Of a DNA stretch of 50,010 bases, positions 23,770 through 31,872 are shown piece after piece (the stretch's first letter is position 1; the number at the start of each line of letters is the position of its first letter). Origin of the DNA: Flavobacteriaceae bacterium (GTDB lineage: Bacteria > Bacteroidota > Bacteroidia > Flavobacteriales > Flavobacteriaceae); NCBI GenBank assembly GCA_028281065.1, contig JANQKN010000011.1, positions 1 to 50,010 of the forward strand, given 5' to 3'. Both the position numbers and the translations under genes were made by a program. A model generated the notes under the pieces. The model saw only the letters and a list, made by a program, of their open reading frames with translations. It did not search any database and was not told the origin of the DNA.

Positions 23770-24363
23770 CTATAACCGTCGATCTGCAATCGCCATTAAC
23801 GTTTTGTAAACAAGGCGGGTAGGGAGTCCCATGACATTAAAGAAACATCCTTCCAACTTGGCAATACCAATGTAGCCCAACCAATCCTGGATACCGTAAC
23901 TCCCTGCTTTGTCAAAAGGTTTGCAGGTGTCTAGGTAGTAGTCTATTTCGGCTTCGGTAAGAGGCTTGAACCAAACCTTGGTAACATCGTTTACGGTGGT
24001 TTGAAAATCCTTGCCCGTAAAACAAACCGAAGTGAACACCTCATGAAAGTCACCACTCAATTCGAATAGCATTCGCTTGGCATCTTCACGGTCTTTGGGT
24101 TTGCCTATGGCAACCCCGTCTTTCCAAACAATGGTGTCGCTGGTGACTACAATATCCTTGTCTCCAATTTCGGTAAAAACCGATGCCTTCAATTCGGCTA
24201 AATAATCGGTAATGGAACTTCCTTGCAGGGTTTCGGGGTATACTTCGTCCACTTCCCGAACATCGATCATAAAATCGAGATCCAACAATTTGAAAAAATT
24301 CTGCCTCCTGGGGGAACCTGAGGCAAGGATGATATTATAGTCTTTTAATGTTTCCCTTAGCAT
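23770..24363 (-). CDS. maf: Maf-family nucleotide pyrophosphatase
   Basis: A 197-aa house-cleaning nucleoside triphosphate pyrophosphatase that hydrolyses non-canonical or dTTP/UTP-type nucleotides to monophosphates. The motifs are ASGSPRRQ at residues 14-21, VVTSDTIVW (about 76-84, catalytic Asp), and YLDTCKPFDKAGSYGIQDW near the C-terminus. The ATG at 24363 is chosen over an upstream in-frame start inside the GNAT gene because it puts the SGSPRR motif near residue 15, as is normal. It follows the GNAT stop by 8 nt. Confidence 0.95.
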   Translation of the reverse strand: MLRETLKDYNIILASGSPRRQNFFKLLDLDFMIDVREVDEVYPETLQGSSITDYLAELKASVFTEIGDKDIVVTSDTIVWKDGVAIGKPKDREDAKRMLFELSGDFHEVFTSVCFTGKDFQTTVNDVTKVWFKPLTEAEIDYYLDTCKPFDKAGSYGIQDWLGYIGIAKLEGCFFNVMGLPTRLVYKTLMAIADRRL

Positions 24364-24371
24364 AGTTTGTG

Positions 24372-24965
24372 TTAGGTTAGTCTGTTTTTTAGTTGCTCTT
24401 TCACGGTGGTAAACCATTCTTCTTTAAGGATGCTCAGCACAATACTGCTTCTGCGACCTTCAGGAGCCGTGCAGTTGCTCCTCAAAATACCTTCCGCAGT
24501 ACAACCGATACTTTTCATGGCAGCAATACTTCGTGCATTGTTGGCATCGGCGCGGAATTCTACCCGTTCTACCCCTACGGTTTCAAAAGCAAACTCCAAC
24601 AACAAGTATTTACAGTTTTTGTTGAGGCCCGTTCCCTGAAAATCCTTTCCATACCAGGTATAGCCCAATTGTATGGTTTTGTGATGTGGCTGAATGTCAT
24701 AAAACCGAGTACTTCCTGCATATTTCTGGGTTTTCTTATCGAACACAATAAACGGGTAGGAATCCTTGATTCGTTTCTTTTTGAAAGCATGTGCTACATA
24801 CGATCGAAAATTTTCTTCTCCAGCCCCCGAAACCAAAGAATAGGTCCACAATTCCGGTTCCTGTATGGAAAAGGGGAGTAGGAGTGCTACATCTTCAGGA
24901 GTAAAAGGACGTAACAATACCCGATCGTTCTCTAATACATATTCTTGGGTGGTATCTATGTTCAT
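24372..24965 (-). CDS. GNAT-family N-acetyltransferase (RimJ/RimL-like)
   Basis: A 197-aa acetyltransferase. The RimJ/L-type fold is shown by VLENDRVLLRPFTPEDVALL at the N-terminus, the acceptor-side strand YAGSTRFYDIQ, the acetyl-CoA loop with QLGYTWYGKDFQGTGLNK, and a later FRADANNARSIAAMKSIGCT segment ending in the usual G-C-T-x-E-G. The acceptor is unknown; ribosomal proteins or small amines are both possible. The start codon overlaps the UbiA gene stop by 4 nt (ATGA), so it is co-translated. Confidence 0.92.
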   Translation of the reverse strand: MNIDTTQEYVLENDRVLLRPFTPEDVALLLPFSIQEPELWTYSLVSGAGEENFRSYVAHAFKKKRIKDSYPFIVFDKKTQKYAGSTRFYDIQPHHKTIQLGYTWYGKDFQGTGLNKNCKYLLLEFAFETVGVERVEFRADANNARSIAAMKSIGCTAEGILRSNCTAPEGRRSSIVLSILKEEWFTTVKEQLKNRLT

Positions 24966-25888
24966 AAGGGTATAAAGGATTTAGCATAGAGTGGAAGCGA
25001 ACAAATCCCCAACAGCATAATGATTTTTAATAGGGTCGATAACACCGAATAATGCTTTTTGTTTTCGGCATTCCAAGCTTTTATACAGAAAAAGAGCAAG
25101 GGAGCAGCGATTAGGAACACGGTGTAAAACGAAAGCCATTTATACGCATACAATTCTGTGTAGGTAAGCCAAAGCACGCATACCAAGGCAATAGCCCCCA
25201 TAGCAAAAACTACATTCGTAGTCCTTTTGCGTCCCATAACTATAGGCAGGGAATTTCTTCCCCCGTTTTTATCGCCATCGATATCCTGAAGGTCCTTTAC
25301 GATTTCACGGATAAGGTTGATAAAAAAAGCAAAGGCTGCATACAAAAGGATGCTTTTCGATGCTTTTATCTGAAGTGGAAAATCCCAACTGTTCGGATCG
25401 ATAACGGGATATATTTCAAAAAGGATCAAAACAATCAAACTCATGGCCACCAAAACCGAAACGAGCAGGTTGCCTACCAATAGCATCGATTTTACGTGTG
25501 TGGCATAAATATAAAGCAGTGCAGACATACCAATAAATATGGCTGTTAGCATCGGTCTACCTATGGCATTAGCCAAATAGAAACCCAAACCTACCCCAAT
25601 TACATTGAGTACTATGTAAAAGTTATAGGCACTTCGTTCCGTTATCAACCGCCAAACAATCATTTTTTCGGGTTTGTTGATCCGGTCCACGGCTTCATCA
25701 AAAATATCGTTAACCACATTTCCTGCTCCAGCAATGATGATGGTGATAAGCACCAAGAGACCAAACTGAAGATCGGTCAATTGTGTATTCACTTGCCAAG
25801 TATCCAAAAGGCCATACTTTATGAGGCATTGCACCAATACAATGAGTAAAAGGTTAATGGGCCTAAGGAGTTTTATGTATGGCATCAT
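24962..25888 (-). CDS. UbiA-superfamily prenyltransferase (geranylgeranylglycerol-phosphate synthase-like)
   Basis: A 308-aa membrane enzyme with 8-9 helices and both Asp-rich metal motifs of UbiA proteins: NDIFDEAVDRINKP (about 60-73) and DLQDIDGDKNGGRNSLP (about 199-215). These bind Mg and a prenyl diphosphate to prenylate an acceptor at the membrane. Flavobacterial members are usually named after the archaeal geranylgeranylglycerol-phosphate geranylgeranyltransferase, but the real acceptor in Bacteroidota is uncertain. It lies between the KdsC-like phosphatase gene (11 nt upstream) and the GNAT gene (4-nt overlap). ATG codons at 25888 and 25885 are both possible starts. Confidence 0.92.
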   Translation of the reverse strand: MMPYIKLLRPINLLLIVLVQCLIKYGLLDTWQVNTQLTDLQFGLLVLITIIIAGAGNVVNDIFDEAVDRINKPEKMIVWRLITERSAYNFYIVLNVIGVGLGFYLANAIGRPMLTAIFIGMSALLYIYATHVKSMLLVGNLLVSVLVAMSLIVLILFEIYPVIDPNSWDFPLQIKASKSILLYAAFAFFINLIREIVKDLQDIDGDKNGGRNSLPIVMGRKRTTNVVFAMGAIALVCVLWLTYTELYAYKWLSFYTVFLIAAPLLFFCIKAWNAENKKHYSVLSTLLKIIMLLGICSLPLYAKSFIPL

Positions 25889-25899
25889 AAAAAGGCTAT

Positions 25900-26433
25900 C
25901 TAATCGTAACGGGCACTGGCACTACCATTGCTAATCCAATTCCCTTGCACTTTAAGTACTTGTTCCACAATGTCCCGAACGGCTCCTTGTCCTCCTTTTT
26001 TATGTGAAATGTACTTGGAAATCGCCTTTATTTCAGGCACTGCATCCTGTGGACAGCAGGGCAGCCCGACCATTTTCATAGCAGCCAAATCGGGGATGTC
26101 GTCTCCCATGTAGATTACATTTTCAGGCTGTATTCCATGTTCCGAAAAATAGTTCTGCAATAGCTCGGGTTTTTGCTTGGCACCCAAATGGATTTCCTTT
26201 ATGCCCAATCCTTCCAATCGCTTACGAACCCCTTCGTTGCTTCCACCACTTATGATACAGATGTGGTAGTTATGATCTACAGCGGTTTTTAGGGCGAAGC
26301 CGTCTTTTACATTCATGGTACGGTACATTTCACCTTCGGTGGTTACCAAAATGGAGCCATCGGTAAGTACACCGTCTACGTCGAAGACAAAGGTGGTGAT
26401 GTGTTGCAGGAATTCCTTATAACTTTTTTCCAT
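25900..26433 (-). CDS. kdsC: KdsC-like HAD phosphatase (3-deoxy-D-manno-octulosonate 8-phosphate phosphatase type)
   Basis: A 177-aa HAD phosphatase of the small, capless type I found in KdsC. Motif I is FDVDGVLTDG (Asp18 nucleophile, Asp20), with SGG near residue 64, then KPELLQNYF, and motif IV is YMGDDIPDLAAMK. KdsC releases phosphate from Kdo-8-phosphate in lipopolysaccharide core synthesis. No kdsA, kdsB or kdsD gene is in this window, so the exact substrate remains an inference. The gene overlaps the upstream DUF2520 gene by 17 nt. Confidence 0.9.
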   Translation of the reverse strand: MEKSYKEFLQHITTFVFDVDGVLTDGSILVTTEGEMYRTMNVKDGFALKTAVDHNYHICIISGGSNEGVRKRLEGLGIKEIHLGAKQKPELLQNYFSEHGIQPENVIYMGDDIPDLAAMKMVGLPCCPQDAVPEIKAISKYISHKKGGQGAVRDIVEQVLKVQGNWISNGSASARYD

Positions 26434-27172
26434 GGGTTCTGGATATGGATTGGGTTAATGTTTTGTATATCTTTTTGTAGTAGTCGTTCTTTAATAAATC
26501 CAAGTGCTTGGCAATGGTCATCTTGTCATCGCGTTTGGCAGGACCTGTTTGCGCATCGTTGGGGGACAGCCCTTCAATTTTCCGGGCGGTTTCTTTAATA
26601 AGCGGCTTTAAAAGATCGAAATCTACACCATTTTCTGTTAAATAGGCTTCAGAAAGATGGTAGAGGTGATTGGTAAAGTTATTTACAAAAACAGCGGCCA
26701 GATGCAGTTGGGCGCGTTCTTCGGAAGGTATTTGCACTACCTTTTCAGAAATCATTTCTCCAAGGGATTCCAACAATTCGGCATCTTGGTTCTCTTGAGC
26801 TTCAAAACAAATGGGGATTTCCTTAAAATCCACTTCGTGATCTTTGGAAAAGGTCTGCAAAGGATAAAACACTCCTTTTCGGTTGCTGTTGGAGAGTGCC
26901 TTCATAGCAACGCTTCCAGAAGTATGGGTTACCAATCGATCTTTGAATGGCAGTTGCCCCGACACCTCGGCAATGGCATCGTCCGGAACGGCAATGATGT
27001 AGAGATCGGCTTTTGCTAAGTCGTTTAGATCATGGGTTATTGCGATATCTTCTGTGTTGTCCAATTTGCTTCGGCTAAACACCTGAACCACATCTACATC
27101 GATCGCATTTTTAAAAGCGCGGTACAGATGCTGCCCCACATTCCCAAAACCAACTATGACTACAGAAATCAT
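26417..27172 (-). CDS. Rossmann-fold protein with DUF2520 domain
   Basis: A 251-aa cytoplasmic protein. The N-terminal NAD(P)-binding Rossmann domain starts with VVIVGFGNVGQHLYRAF (GxGNVG) and has the second-strand region IIAVPDDAIAEV and THTSGSVAMKAL. The C-terminal helical DUF2520 domain (about 125-245) has FEAQENQDAELLESLGE and AAVFVNNFTNHLYHLSEAYL. It resembles 6-phosphogluconate dehydrogenase and ketopantoate reductase folds; the reaction is unknown. It is the first gene of the operon with kdsC, ubiA, GNAT, maf and a lipoprotein. A -7-like TACCTTCG ends 4 nt before the ATG, and the GxGNVG motif needs this ATG, so the mRNA may be leaderless. Confidence 0.9.
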   Translation of the reverse strand: MISVVIVGFGNVGQHLYRAFKNAIDVDVVQVFSRSKLDNTEDIAITHDLNDLAKADLYIIAVPDDAIAEVSGQLPFKDRLVTHTSGSVAMKALSNSNRKGVFYPLQTFSKDHEVDFKEIPICFEAQENQDAELLESLGEMISEKVVQIPSEERAQLHLAAVFVNNFTNHLYHLSEAYLTENGVDFDLLKPLIKETARKIEGLSPNDAQTGPAKRDDKMTIAKHLDLLKNDYYKKIYKTLTQSISRTHGKKL

Positions 27173-27176
27173 ACAG

Positions 27177-27184
27177 CGAAGGTA
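27177..27184 (-). promoter_or_regulatory. -7-like element (TACCTTCG) abutting the DUF2520 start
   Basis: TAnnTTCG, one base off consensus, 4 nt before the ATG at 27172 on the minus strand. Confidence 0.35.
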
Positions 27185-27200
27185 GTAACTTTTACAGGAT

Positions 27201-27809
27201 TTAACGATAGATTTTACGGTTCCTGATTTCGATCTCCCCTTGGGTTTCCAACTGTTTAAAGGCCCGTATCACGGTTTCTACCCGCAAACCTGTAAGGTTT
27301 GCAATTTGTTGGCGGGTTAAATCTACTTCGTATTTTCCTTCACTACCATATTTGGACTTCAGGAAATCGACCAAGGTTAGAATACGGTGTTCCGGGCTGT
27401 GCATGGAGATTTCCTTAAGGATCATCGCTTTGTAGCTTAGTCGTTTGGAGAGCAATGCCATAAATTCCAAATGCAGGTCGAAATGATCCTTGAGAAGCTG
27501 AAACAGTTTGCTTTTAGGTAATACATATAGCGCTGAATCCTTAGCGGCTACTGCAGAGGCAGGGTAGGGGAAATCACCAAACAAAGGAGGTTCTCCAAAG
27601 CTTTCTCCTTCGTGAAATTCGCCCTGTACAAATTCCTTTCCGTTTTCATGAAGGTTAAACATACGAACACTCCCTTTTTGGATTTGGTAATAATTCCGTG
27701 CTTCGGTTTTACTGGAAAAAATCACCTCTTTTTCAGAATAAGACACCAATTGAGCCCCGTAATCCAACAGCAATTCTTCATCGATAAGGGGCTTTATGAT
27801 TTGGCTCAT
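27201..27809 (-). CDS. Crp/Fnr-family transcriptional regulator
   Basis: A 202-aa regulator. The cyclic-nucleotide-type sensor domain (about 20-110) contains YSEKEVIFSSKTEARNYYQI, GSVRMFNLHENGKEFVQGEF and EGESFGEPPLFGDFPYPASA. The C-terminal winged helix (about 140-200) has DLTRQQIANLTGLRVETVIR (recognition helix). There is no N-terminal cysteine cluster, so it is not an Fe-S FNR. The ATG at 27809 is preferred to an upstream frame because it gives the normal N-terminus MSQIIKPL. It is divergent from a small membrane protein and a truncated haemoglobin gene, 49 bp away, and probably controls them. Confidence 0.92.
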   Translation of the reverse strand: MSQIIKPLIDEELLLDYGAQLVSYSEKEVIFSSKTEARNYYQIQKGSVRMFNLHENGKEFVQGEFHEGESFGEPPLFGDFPYPASAVAAKDSALYVLPKSKLFQLLKDHFDLHLEFMALLSKRLSYKAMILKEISMHSPEHRILTLVDFLKSKYGSEGKYEVDLTRQQIANLTGLRVETVIRAFKQLETQGEIEIRNRKIYR

Positions 27810-27858
27810 AAAATAGGAGGGTGTTGCACAGTTTCTTTGCGTAAAAATACTCAAAACT

Positions 27859-28152
27859 ATGACGATAACGAGATACATTCAAAAATGGCAAAAGGAATTT
27901 ATCCATAATTACTACATGTACATTCCGCTTACGATCATTCTACAAAGCTGCTTGGGCTCCATTGCTGCTATGTACATCCTTTATCAAGGGATTAACTGGG
28001 TTTCTGGATTGGAACTTACCGTATGTACGGTATTGTGTATGGGGTATAATGCCGCTATTTTGGCACAAGCCGATAGGAAATTGGGCTTCTGGTTGTTAAT
28101 GATAAGCCTTATCGTAAATTCTCTATTAATAATGATTAATTTAGTCCTCTAA
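27859..28152 (+). CDS. small membrane protein upstream of the truncated haemoglobin gene
   Basis: A 97-aa protein with an N-terminal basic stretch (TRYIQKWQKEFIHN) and three hydrophobic segments (about 20-42, 48-67 and 73-96). I do not recognise the family. Its stop codon overlaps the ATG of the haemoglobin gene (TAATG), which means co-translation and likely a shared task, for example holding or supplying an electron-transfer or oxygen/NO-handling complex at the membrane. Divergent from the Crp/Fnr regulator gene. Confidence 0.8.
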   Translation: MTITRYIQKWQKEFIHNYYMYIPLTIILQSCLGSIAAMYILYQGINWVSGLELTVCTVLCMGYNAAILAQADRKLGFWLLMISLIVNSLLIMINLVL

Positions 28153-28559
28153 TGAAGGATATCACCACCCGCGAAGATGTAAATACCCTAGTCCGTACTT
28201 TTTACGGAAAAGTGAGGCAGGACGAATTGTTGGGTCCTATTTTCAATTCGGTGATCGATGATTGGGAAGCACATTTTGAGTTGTTGACCGATTTTTGGGA
28301 AACCAATCTGTTCTTCCGAAAGAAATACAAAGGAAACCCTTTACAGAAGCATGTGGATGTAGATGAGGCCCACGATGGGGTCATCAATGAAATGCATTTT
28401 GGGGTGTGGCTGAATTTGTGGTACCAGACCCTAGACACCCTTTTTGAAGGCGAAGTAGCCCAAATTGCCAAAAACCGTGCAAGGAACATGGGGACTTTTA
28501 TTCACTTGAAAGTGTTCGAAGCCAGAATGAAGCGAAATGCATCCTCCCAAAATCATTAA
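28152..28559 (+). CDS. group III truncated haemoglobin
   Basis: A 135-aa haem protein. The helices fit the group III trHb pattern: REDVNTLVRTFYGKVRQDELLGPIF at the start, HFELLTDFWETNLFFRKKYKGNPLQKH around helices B-E, then MHFGVWLNLWYQTLDTLFEG, in which His82 is the likely proximal haem ligand. These proteins handle O2, NO or peroxide; the exact role in flavobacteria is unknown. Co-translated with the 97-aa membrane protein and divergent from a Crp/Fnr regulator, consistent with response to nitrosative or low-oxygen stress. The ccsBA gene, which supplies cytochrome c, follows with its own promoter. Confidence 0.93.
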   Translation: MKDITTREDVNTLVRTFYGKVRQDELLGPIFNSVIDDWEAHFELLTDFWETNLFFRKKYKGNPLQKHVDVDEAHDGVINEMHFGVWLNLWYQTLDTLFEGEVAQIAKNRARNMGTFIHLKVFEARMKRNASSQNH

Positions 28560-28592
28560 CAGTAGGGAGTAGTTAATGTGAACTCAAATACT

Positions 28593-28600
28593 TAAATTTG
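28593..28600 (+). promoter_or_regulatory. -7 element (TAAATTTG) of the ccsBA gene
   Basis: A perfect TAnnTTTG ending 15 nt before the ATG at 28616. An in-frame TTG at 28598 is the end of this element and therefore cannot be the start codon. Confidence 0.6.
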
Positions 28601-28615
28601 CACAAAAATTTTCAG

Positions 28616-31600
28616 ATGCAAAAGAAACTTGCAGCCTTCCTCTTCTCCACACGACTTACTGCTGTTTTATTTATTGTTTTCGCTATTGCCATGGCAGTGG
28701 GTACGTTTATGGATGCTTCCTACGAGCATCCGCCTTCCAACTATGCCCGTGAGTGGATTTTTAATGCGTGGTGGTTCGAGGCGATTATGATCATCTTCGT
28801 GATCAATTTTATAGGGAATATCTTCAAGTTTCGCCTTCACAGAAAAGAAAAATGGGCGACCCTTTTATTGCACCTGTCGTTTATCCTTATCATCATTGGA
28901 GCAGGGGTTACCCGTTACATAGGGTACGAAGGGACGATGCTCATTCGTGAAGGGACTGCCGAAAATGCATTCCTTTCTGAAGAAACCTACCTCAAAGTAC
29001 TTATTGATGGCGATTACAAGATCGATGGGGTAGCACAACGCAGACATGTTCCTTTGAAAGAACTGAGGCTTAGCGAACGCCTGAACAACGATTTTGTGGT
29101 CCAAACCGATTACAACAAGCAACCCGTTACCATTCGGTATAAAAACTTTATTTCGAACGCAGAGGAAAGCCTGATCCCTTCCGAAGAAGGGGAACAATAC
29201 CTGAAAGTAGTAGAATCAGGTGGCGGAAGCCGTCATGATCACTGGATAAAAGCAGGGGAGGTGGTAAGCATCCACAATGTACTTTTTGCGGTAGATAACC
29301 CAACCCCTGGAGCCATCAATATTAAAACCACCGATACCAGCGGATATACCATAGAAAGCCCGTTTAGTGGTAACTATATGCGTATGGCCGATCAGTTTCG
29401 TGGGGAAGTGGCAGCCGATAGTGTTCAGCCACTTAACCTTCGTTCCCTGTACCAAATGGCCGATATGGCCTTCGTGTTTCCCGAACCTTTGACCAACGGG
29501 GTGTACAAAGCCGTAAAGGCAAAGGAAGAAGATGAAACTGGGCAGGATGCTTTAATCGTGGAGGTTTCTACCAATGGGGAAAGCAAGGAAGTGGAACTCT
29601 TTGGAGGAAAGTTCCTAGCGCCCGACCTTAAAACCGTCGAGGTGGGAGGGCTTACGTTCTACCTTAACTATGGTTCCAAAGAACACAAACTACCTTTTAG
29701 CATTACCCTAAACGATTTTATTGCCGACAAACAACCCGGAACCGAAAAGGTATATTCTGCCTTTAGAAGTAAAGTAACGGTGAACGATACGGAAACCGAT
29801 TACTTCGATTATGATATTTACATGAATCATGTACTGGACCACAAAGGCTATCGCTTTTTCCAAGCGTCCTTTACCCCAGACGAAAAGGGAACCATCCTGT
29901 CCGTAAACAAGGACTTTTGGGGAACGTGGATTACCTACATAGGTTATTTCCTGCTGTATATTGGCTTAATGGCTATTATGTTCGATCCTAGAACCCGCTT
30001 TGGAGCCCTTAAAAAGATGTTGGATAAGGTAAAGGAAAAGAAGGCAAAACTTACCACGGTCCTGCTGTTGGTTTTTGCCTTTTCCATGAACGCGCAGGAA
30101 GGACATTCCGAAGACCATCGCATTACGCCAGCACAAATAGACTCACTTATCCAGATTACTTCCGTTCCTAAGGAACATGCGGCTAAATTCGGTAAATTGG
30201 TAATACAGGACAATGGCCGTATGAAGCCCCTTAACACCTTTGCCAGCGAATTGATCCGAAAGGTGAGTGGAAAGGACGAGTACAATGGTTTGGATGCCAA
30301 CCAAGTGTTTTTATCCATGTCTTACCTTTCCATGACAGAATTACGAGGGGTTTGGTTCGAAGCACCCATCTTAAAATTGGATTGGCGTAACGACAGTATC
30401 AAAAAGATCATTGGGGTACCTGCAGAAGCCAAGAAGGCTTCCCTGCTGGACTTAATTGACGAAAATGGCTTCAATAAATTGGGGCCTTATCTGGAAAAAG
30501 CCAGTTCCAAGACCAATCCCAATCAGTTCGAAAAAGACTTTATAAAACTATACGAAAAGTACGCGTTGTTGAATCAGGCGTTGAGTGGAAGCATCTTAAA
30601 GGTATTCCCTGTTCCTGGGGATGATAACAACAAATGGGTTTCGTTCCCAGAGTTGCAACAGCACCGTTTTACAGGAATGGATTCGCTCTATGCCCGAAAC
30701 ATACTGCCGTTGTATTTTGAAAGTCTTCAGAAGGCGAAACAAACTTCGGACTACAGCAAAGCGGACGAATATTTGGAAAGCATTACCAATTTTCAGAAGA
30801 AGTACGGAAGCGAAGTCATGCTTTCCGAAAAGAAAGTGGAGATGGAGATCCTTTACAACAGGATCGACCTTTTCAACAGGGCGTATCACTACTTTATGAT
30901 GTTTGGAGTGTTTATGCTCATCTTTAACATTGCTCGGATATTCAAAGATCACAAACGTTTGCGGAGGCTCATCTTAGCTTGTAAGATAGGCATCTGGGCA
31001 CTCTTTATCCTCATGACAGGTGGTTTAATACTTCGTTGGTACATTAGTGGGCACGCACCTTGGAGTGATGCCTACGAGAGTATTATTTATGTGAGTTGGG
31101 CTACAACCTTCTTTGGTTTGGCCTTTGGGAGAAAAAGTGACCTTACCATTGCAGCGACTGCCTTTGTGGTTTCCATGCTGCTTTGGGTAGCACATATGAG
31201 TTGGCTGGATCCTTCTATTGCAAACCTGCAGCCTGTATTGGATAGTTATTGGTTAATGATCCACGTAGCAGTAATCGTGGCTAGTTACGGACCTTTTACC
31301 TTAGGGATGATTTTGGGGGCAGTATCATTGTTGCTCATGGTTTTGACCAATTCCAAGAACAAGGTAAAGATGGATTTAAGTATAAAAGAAATTACGATCA
31401 TTACCGAAATGTCATTGACCATTGGGCTTATTATGCTTACCATAGGGAACTTCCTGGGAGGGCAGTGGGCCAATGAGAGTTGGGGACGTTACTGGGGTTG
31501 GGATCCCAAAGAAACTTGGGCGCTTATCAGTATCATGTTATATGCTTTTGTAATACACGTACGATTGATTCCTGGATTGCGGGGACGATGGTTGTTCAAT

Positions 31601-31804
31601 GTTTTGGCCATATTTACCTACTCGTCTATTATGATGACCTATTTTGGGGTTAATTTCTACTTAACCGGATTGCACTCCTACGCCAGTGGGGATGTACCCG
31701 TAACCCCTAACTTTGTGTTTTACATCCTTACGTTTTTCGTACTGTTGAGTATATTCTCTTACTTCCAGTACAAGAAGTATTATAAACCTATAAAAAAAGG
31801 ATAG
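28616..31804 (+). CDS. ccsBA: cytochrome c biogenesis protein, ResB/CcsB-CcsA fusion
   Basis: A 1062-aa inner-membrane protein for system II cytochrome c maturation: it exports haem and attaches it to CxxCH apocytochromes. The N-terminal ResB-like half has several membrane helices and a large periplasmic domain (about 90-440). In the middle (about 477-492) a hydrophobic segment ends in SMNAQEGHSED, which looks like a former signal peptide; a periplasmic helical stretch follows. The C-terminal CcsA half (about 760-1060) has the haem-binding WWD motif within GRYWGWDPKETWAL plus HAPWSDAYESI. The start is fixed at 28616 by the -7 element just upstream. A perfect hairpin overlaps the stop codon. 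Confidence 0.95.
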   Translation: MQKKLAAFLFSTRLTAVLFIVFAIAMAVGTFMDASYEHPPSNYAREWIFNAWWFEAIMIIFVINFIGNIFKFRLHRKEKWATLLLHLSFILIIIGAGVTRYIGYEGTMLIREGTAENAFLSEETYLKVLIDGDYKIDGVAQRRHVPLKELRLSERLNNDFVVQTDYNKQPVTIRYKNFISNAEESLIPSEEGEQYLKVVESGGGSRHDHWIKAGEVVSIHNVLFAVDNPTPGAINIKTTDTSGYTIESPFSGNYMRMADQFRGEVAADSVQPLNLRSLYQMADMAFVFPEPLTNGVYKAVKAKEEDETGQDALIVEVSTNGESKEVELFGGKFLAPDLKTVEVGGLTFYLNYGSKEHKLPFSITLNDFIADKQPGTEKVYSAFRSKVTVNDTETDYFDYDIYMNHVLDHKGYRFFQASFTPDEKGTILSVNKDFWGTWITYIGYFLLYIGLMAIMFDPRTRFGALKKMLDKVKEKKAKLTTVLLLVFAFSMNAQEGHSEDHRITPAQIDSLIQITSVPKEHAAKFGKLVIQDNGRMKPLNTFASELIRKVSGKDEYNGLDANQVFLSMSYLSMTELRGVWFEAPILKLDWRNDSIKKIIGVPAEAKKASLLDLIDENGFNKLGPYLEKASSKTNPNQFEKDFIKLYEKYALLNQALSGSILKVFPVPGDDNNKWVSFPELQQHRFTGMDSLYARNILPLYFESLQKAKQTSDYSKADEYLESITNFQKKYGSEVMLSEKKVEMEILYNRIDLFNRAYHYFMMFGVFMLIFNIARIFKDHKRLRRLILACKIGIWALFILMTGGLILRWYISGHAPWSDAYESIIYVSWATTFFGLAFGRKSDLTIAATAFVVSMLLWVAHMSWLDPSIANLQPVLDSYWLMIHVAVIVASYGPFTLGMILGAVSLLLMVLTNSKNKVKMDLSIKEITIITEMSLTIGLIMLTIGNFLGGQWANESWGRYWGWDPKETWALISIMLYAFVIHVRLIPGLRGRWLFNVLAIFTYSSIMMTYFGVNFYLTGLHSYASGDVPVTPNFVFYILTFFVLLSIFSYFQYKKYYKPIKKG

Positions 31805-31825
31805 TGAAATTTCACTATCCTTTTT
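31799..31825. terminator. bidirectional terminator overlapping the ccsBA stop
   Basis: A perfect 22-bp palindrome (GGATAGTGAAATTTCACTATCC), preceded by seven A and followed by five T. The ccsBA stop codon lies within the stem. It serves both ccsBA and the convergent LuxR-type gene. Confidence 0.85.
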
Positions 31826-31872
31826 CTCGCCAAAATTAAACAAACATTGATTGGTGCACTTATTATAGGTGG

